Of a DNA stretch of 14,807 nt, positions 14,083 through 14,807 are shown in pieces. The translations under genes and the position numbers were made by a program. Positions within the stretch are counted from its first letter, which is position 1. The number at the start of each line of letters is the position of its first letter. The stretch spans positions 1 through 14,807 of the forward strand of contig JACRAG010000072.1 of NCBI GenBank assembly GCA_016213455.1, given 5' to 3'. The notes beneath the pieces are model-generated. The model searched no databases. It saw only the letters and a list, made by a program, of their open reading frames with translations, and was not told where the DNA came from. Source of the DNA: Anaerolineae bacterium. GTDB lineage: Bacteria > Chloroflexota > Anaerolineae > Anaerolineales > Anaerolineaceae.

Positions 14083-14807
14083 ATGCCGCTTACCTTTGAC
14101 CTGCCGCTTGAGAAATTAAAGACCTACACCGGGATCAACCCCCGGCCTGCCGATTTTGACGCTTATTGGGATGATGCGCTGGCTGAAATGCGTGCGCTGG
14201 ACCCGCAAGTGGAGCTGGTTCCGGCGGCTTTTCAGACGCCGTATGCCGAATGTTTTCACCTGTAGTTCACCGGGGTGGGCGGCGCGCGTGTGTATGCCAA
14301 GCTGCTGCGCCCGCGCCAGGCATCTATGCCGCACCCGGCGGTGGTCATGTTCCACGGTTACACCGGTCAATCCGGCGATTGGACCGACAAATTGCCGTAT
14401 GTTGCGTTGGGCTACAGCGTGGCTGCGCTGGATTGCCGCGGACAGGGCGGTCGTTCGGAAGACGCCAGTGATGTTATTGGCAACACGCAGAACGGGCACA
14501 TCATCCGTGGTCTGGAAGATGCGCTGGCTGGACGGCCTGAAAAACTGCTTTATCGCCAGATTTACCTGGATTGCGCGCAGCTGGCGGGGATCGTGATGGA
14601 CATGCCGGATGTGGATGCCGCGCGGGTTGGCGCCACCGGCGGCAGTCAGGGCGGCGCGTTGACCGTGGCTTGCGCCGCGCTGGAACCGCGCATTGCCCGC
14701 CTGGCCCCGGTTTTCCCTTTCCTGTCCGATTACAAACGCGTGTGGGAGATGGACCAGGCCAAAGATGCTTACGAGGAATTGCGCGGTTATTTCCGGCGCT
14801 TCGATCC
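14083..14807 (+). pseudogene. CE7 acetyl xylan esterase-like gene with an in-frame amber stop
   Basis: The first 60 codons (FDLPLEKLKTYTG ... DFDAYWDDAL) match the start of CE7 esterases (acetyl xylan esterase / cephalosporin-C deacetylase), alpha/beta hydrolases that remove acetyl groups from sugars. TAG at 14263-14265 interrupts the frame. Beyond it the same frame stays open to the window end and keeps family features: FTGVGGARVYAKLLRP, MFHGYTG, LDCRGQGGRSE, and the nucleophile elbow GGSQGG. Counting the stop as codon 61, the serine is at 188, the position known for the Thermotoga maritima enzyme. No frameshift is involved; one base change from Tyr, Gln or Trp would explain it. GGAGG precedes ATG at 14083. 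The 3' end is cut by the window. It may be a fresh pseudogene, a sequencing error, or a read-through case. Confidence 0.8.

Noticed and set aside
14263..14265. TAG as a sense codon (recoded genetic code or pyrrolysine)
   Set aside because: TAG properly ends AOR 1 at 1813-1815, where the MoaD-like gene begins at once, so TAG works as a stop here. No conserved Pyl context is seen in a CE7 esterase.

Overview
This 14.8-kb, GC-rich window looks like chromosomal DNA from an anaerobic bacterium. I lean towards Chloroflexota (Anaerolineae), because two tungsten-type aldehyde:ferredoxin oxidoreductases (AORs), class-III aminotransferases, an Lrp regulator and a PMT-type glycosyltransferase sit together with that codon and GC style. 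There is no rRNA or other taxonomic marker, so this is inference. No tRNA, CRISPR or insertion-sequence transposase was seen.

Layout. Positions 1-794 (minus) hold the 5' part of a PMT/ArnT-like membrane glycosyltransferase. Positions 916-1344 (minus) hold a thioredoxin-type arsenate reductase with its own terminator. Positions 1439-1576 hold a strong terminator and a ~94-bp MITE/REP-like palindromic element. From 11009 down to 1580 runs a minus-strand cluster of seven genes: putrescine-type aminotransferase, sodium:solute symporter, saccharopine/carboxynorspermidine dehydrogenase-like enzyme, APC permease resembling polyamine/LAT carriers, GABA-type aminotransferase, AOR, and a MoaD/ThiS-like sulfur carrier. 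Hairpins separate some of these genes, so the cluster may be several transcripts. An Lrp/AsnC regulator (11179-11655, minus) lies at its head. Divergently, on the plus strand, are a second AOR (11895-13790) and a second MoaD-like carrier (13793-14026), closed by a terminator. The window ends in a CE7 acetyl xylan esterase-like gene interrupted by an in-frame amber codon (14083-14807, partial).

How the genes may work together. PatA would turn putrescine into 4-aminobutanal, and the GabT-like enzyme would turn GABA into succinate semialdehyde. Both products are aldehydes. No NAD(P)-dependent aldehyde dehydrogenase (PatD or GabD type) is present, but two AORs are, each coupled to its own GTG-start MoaD-like carrier. 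The simplest reading is a ferredoxin-reducing, tungsten-dependent putrescine/polyamine-to-succinate route, with two possible uptake systems and Lrp-type control. This is a hypothesis from family assignment and context. Lysine or other omega-amino-acid catabolism is the main alternative.
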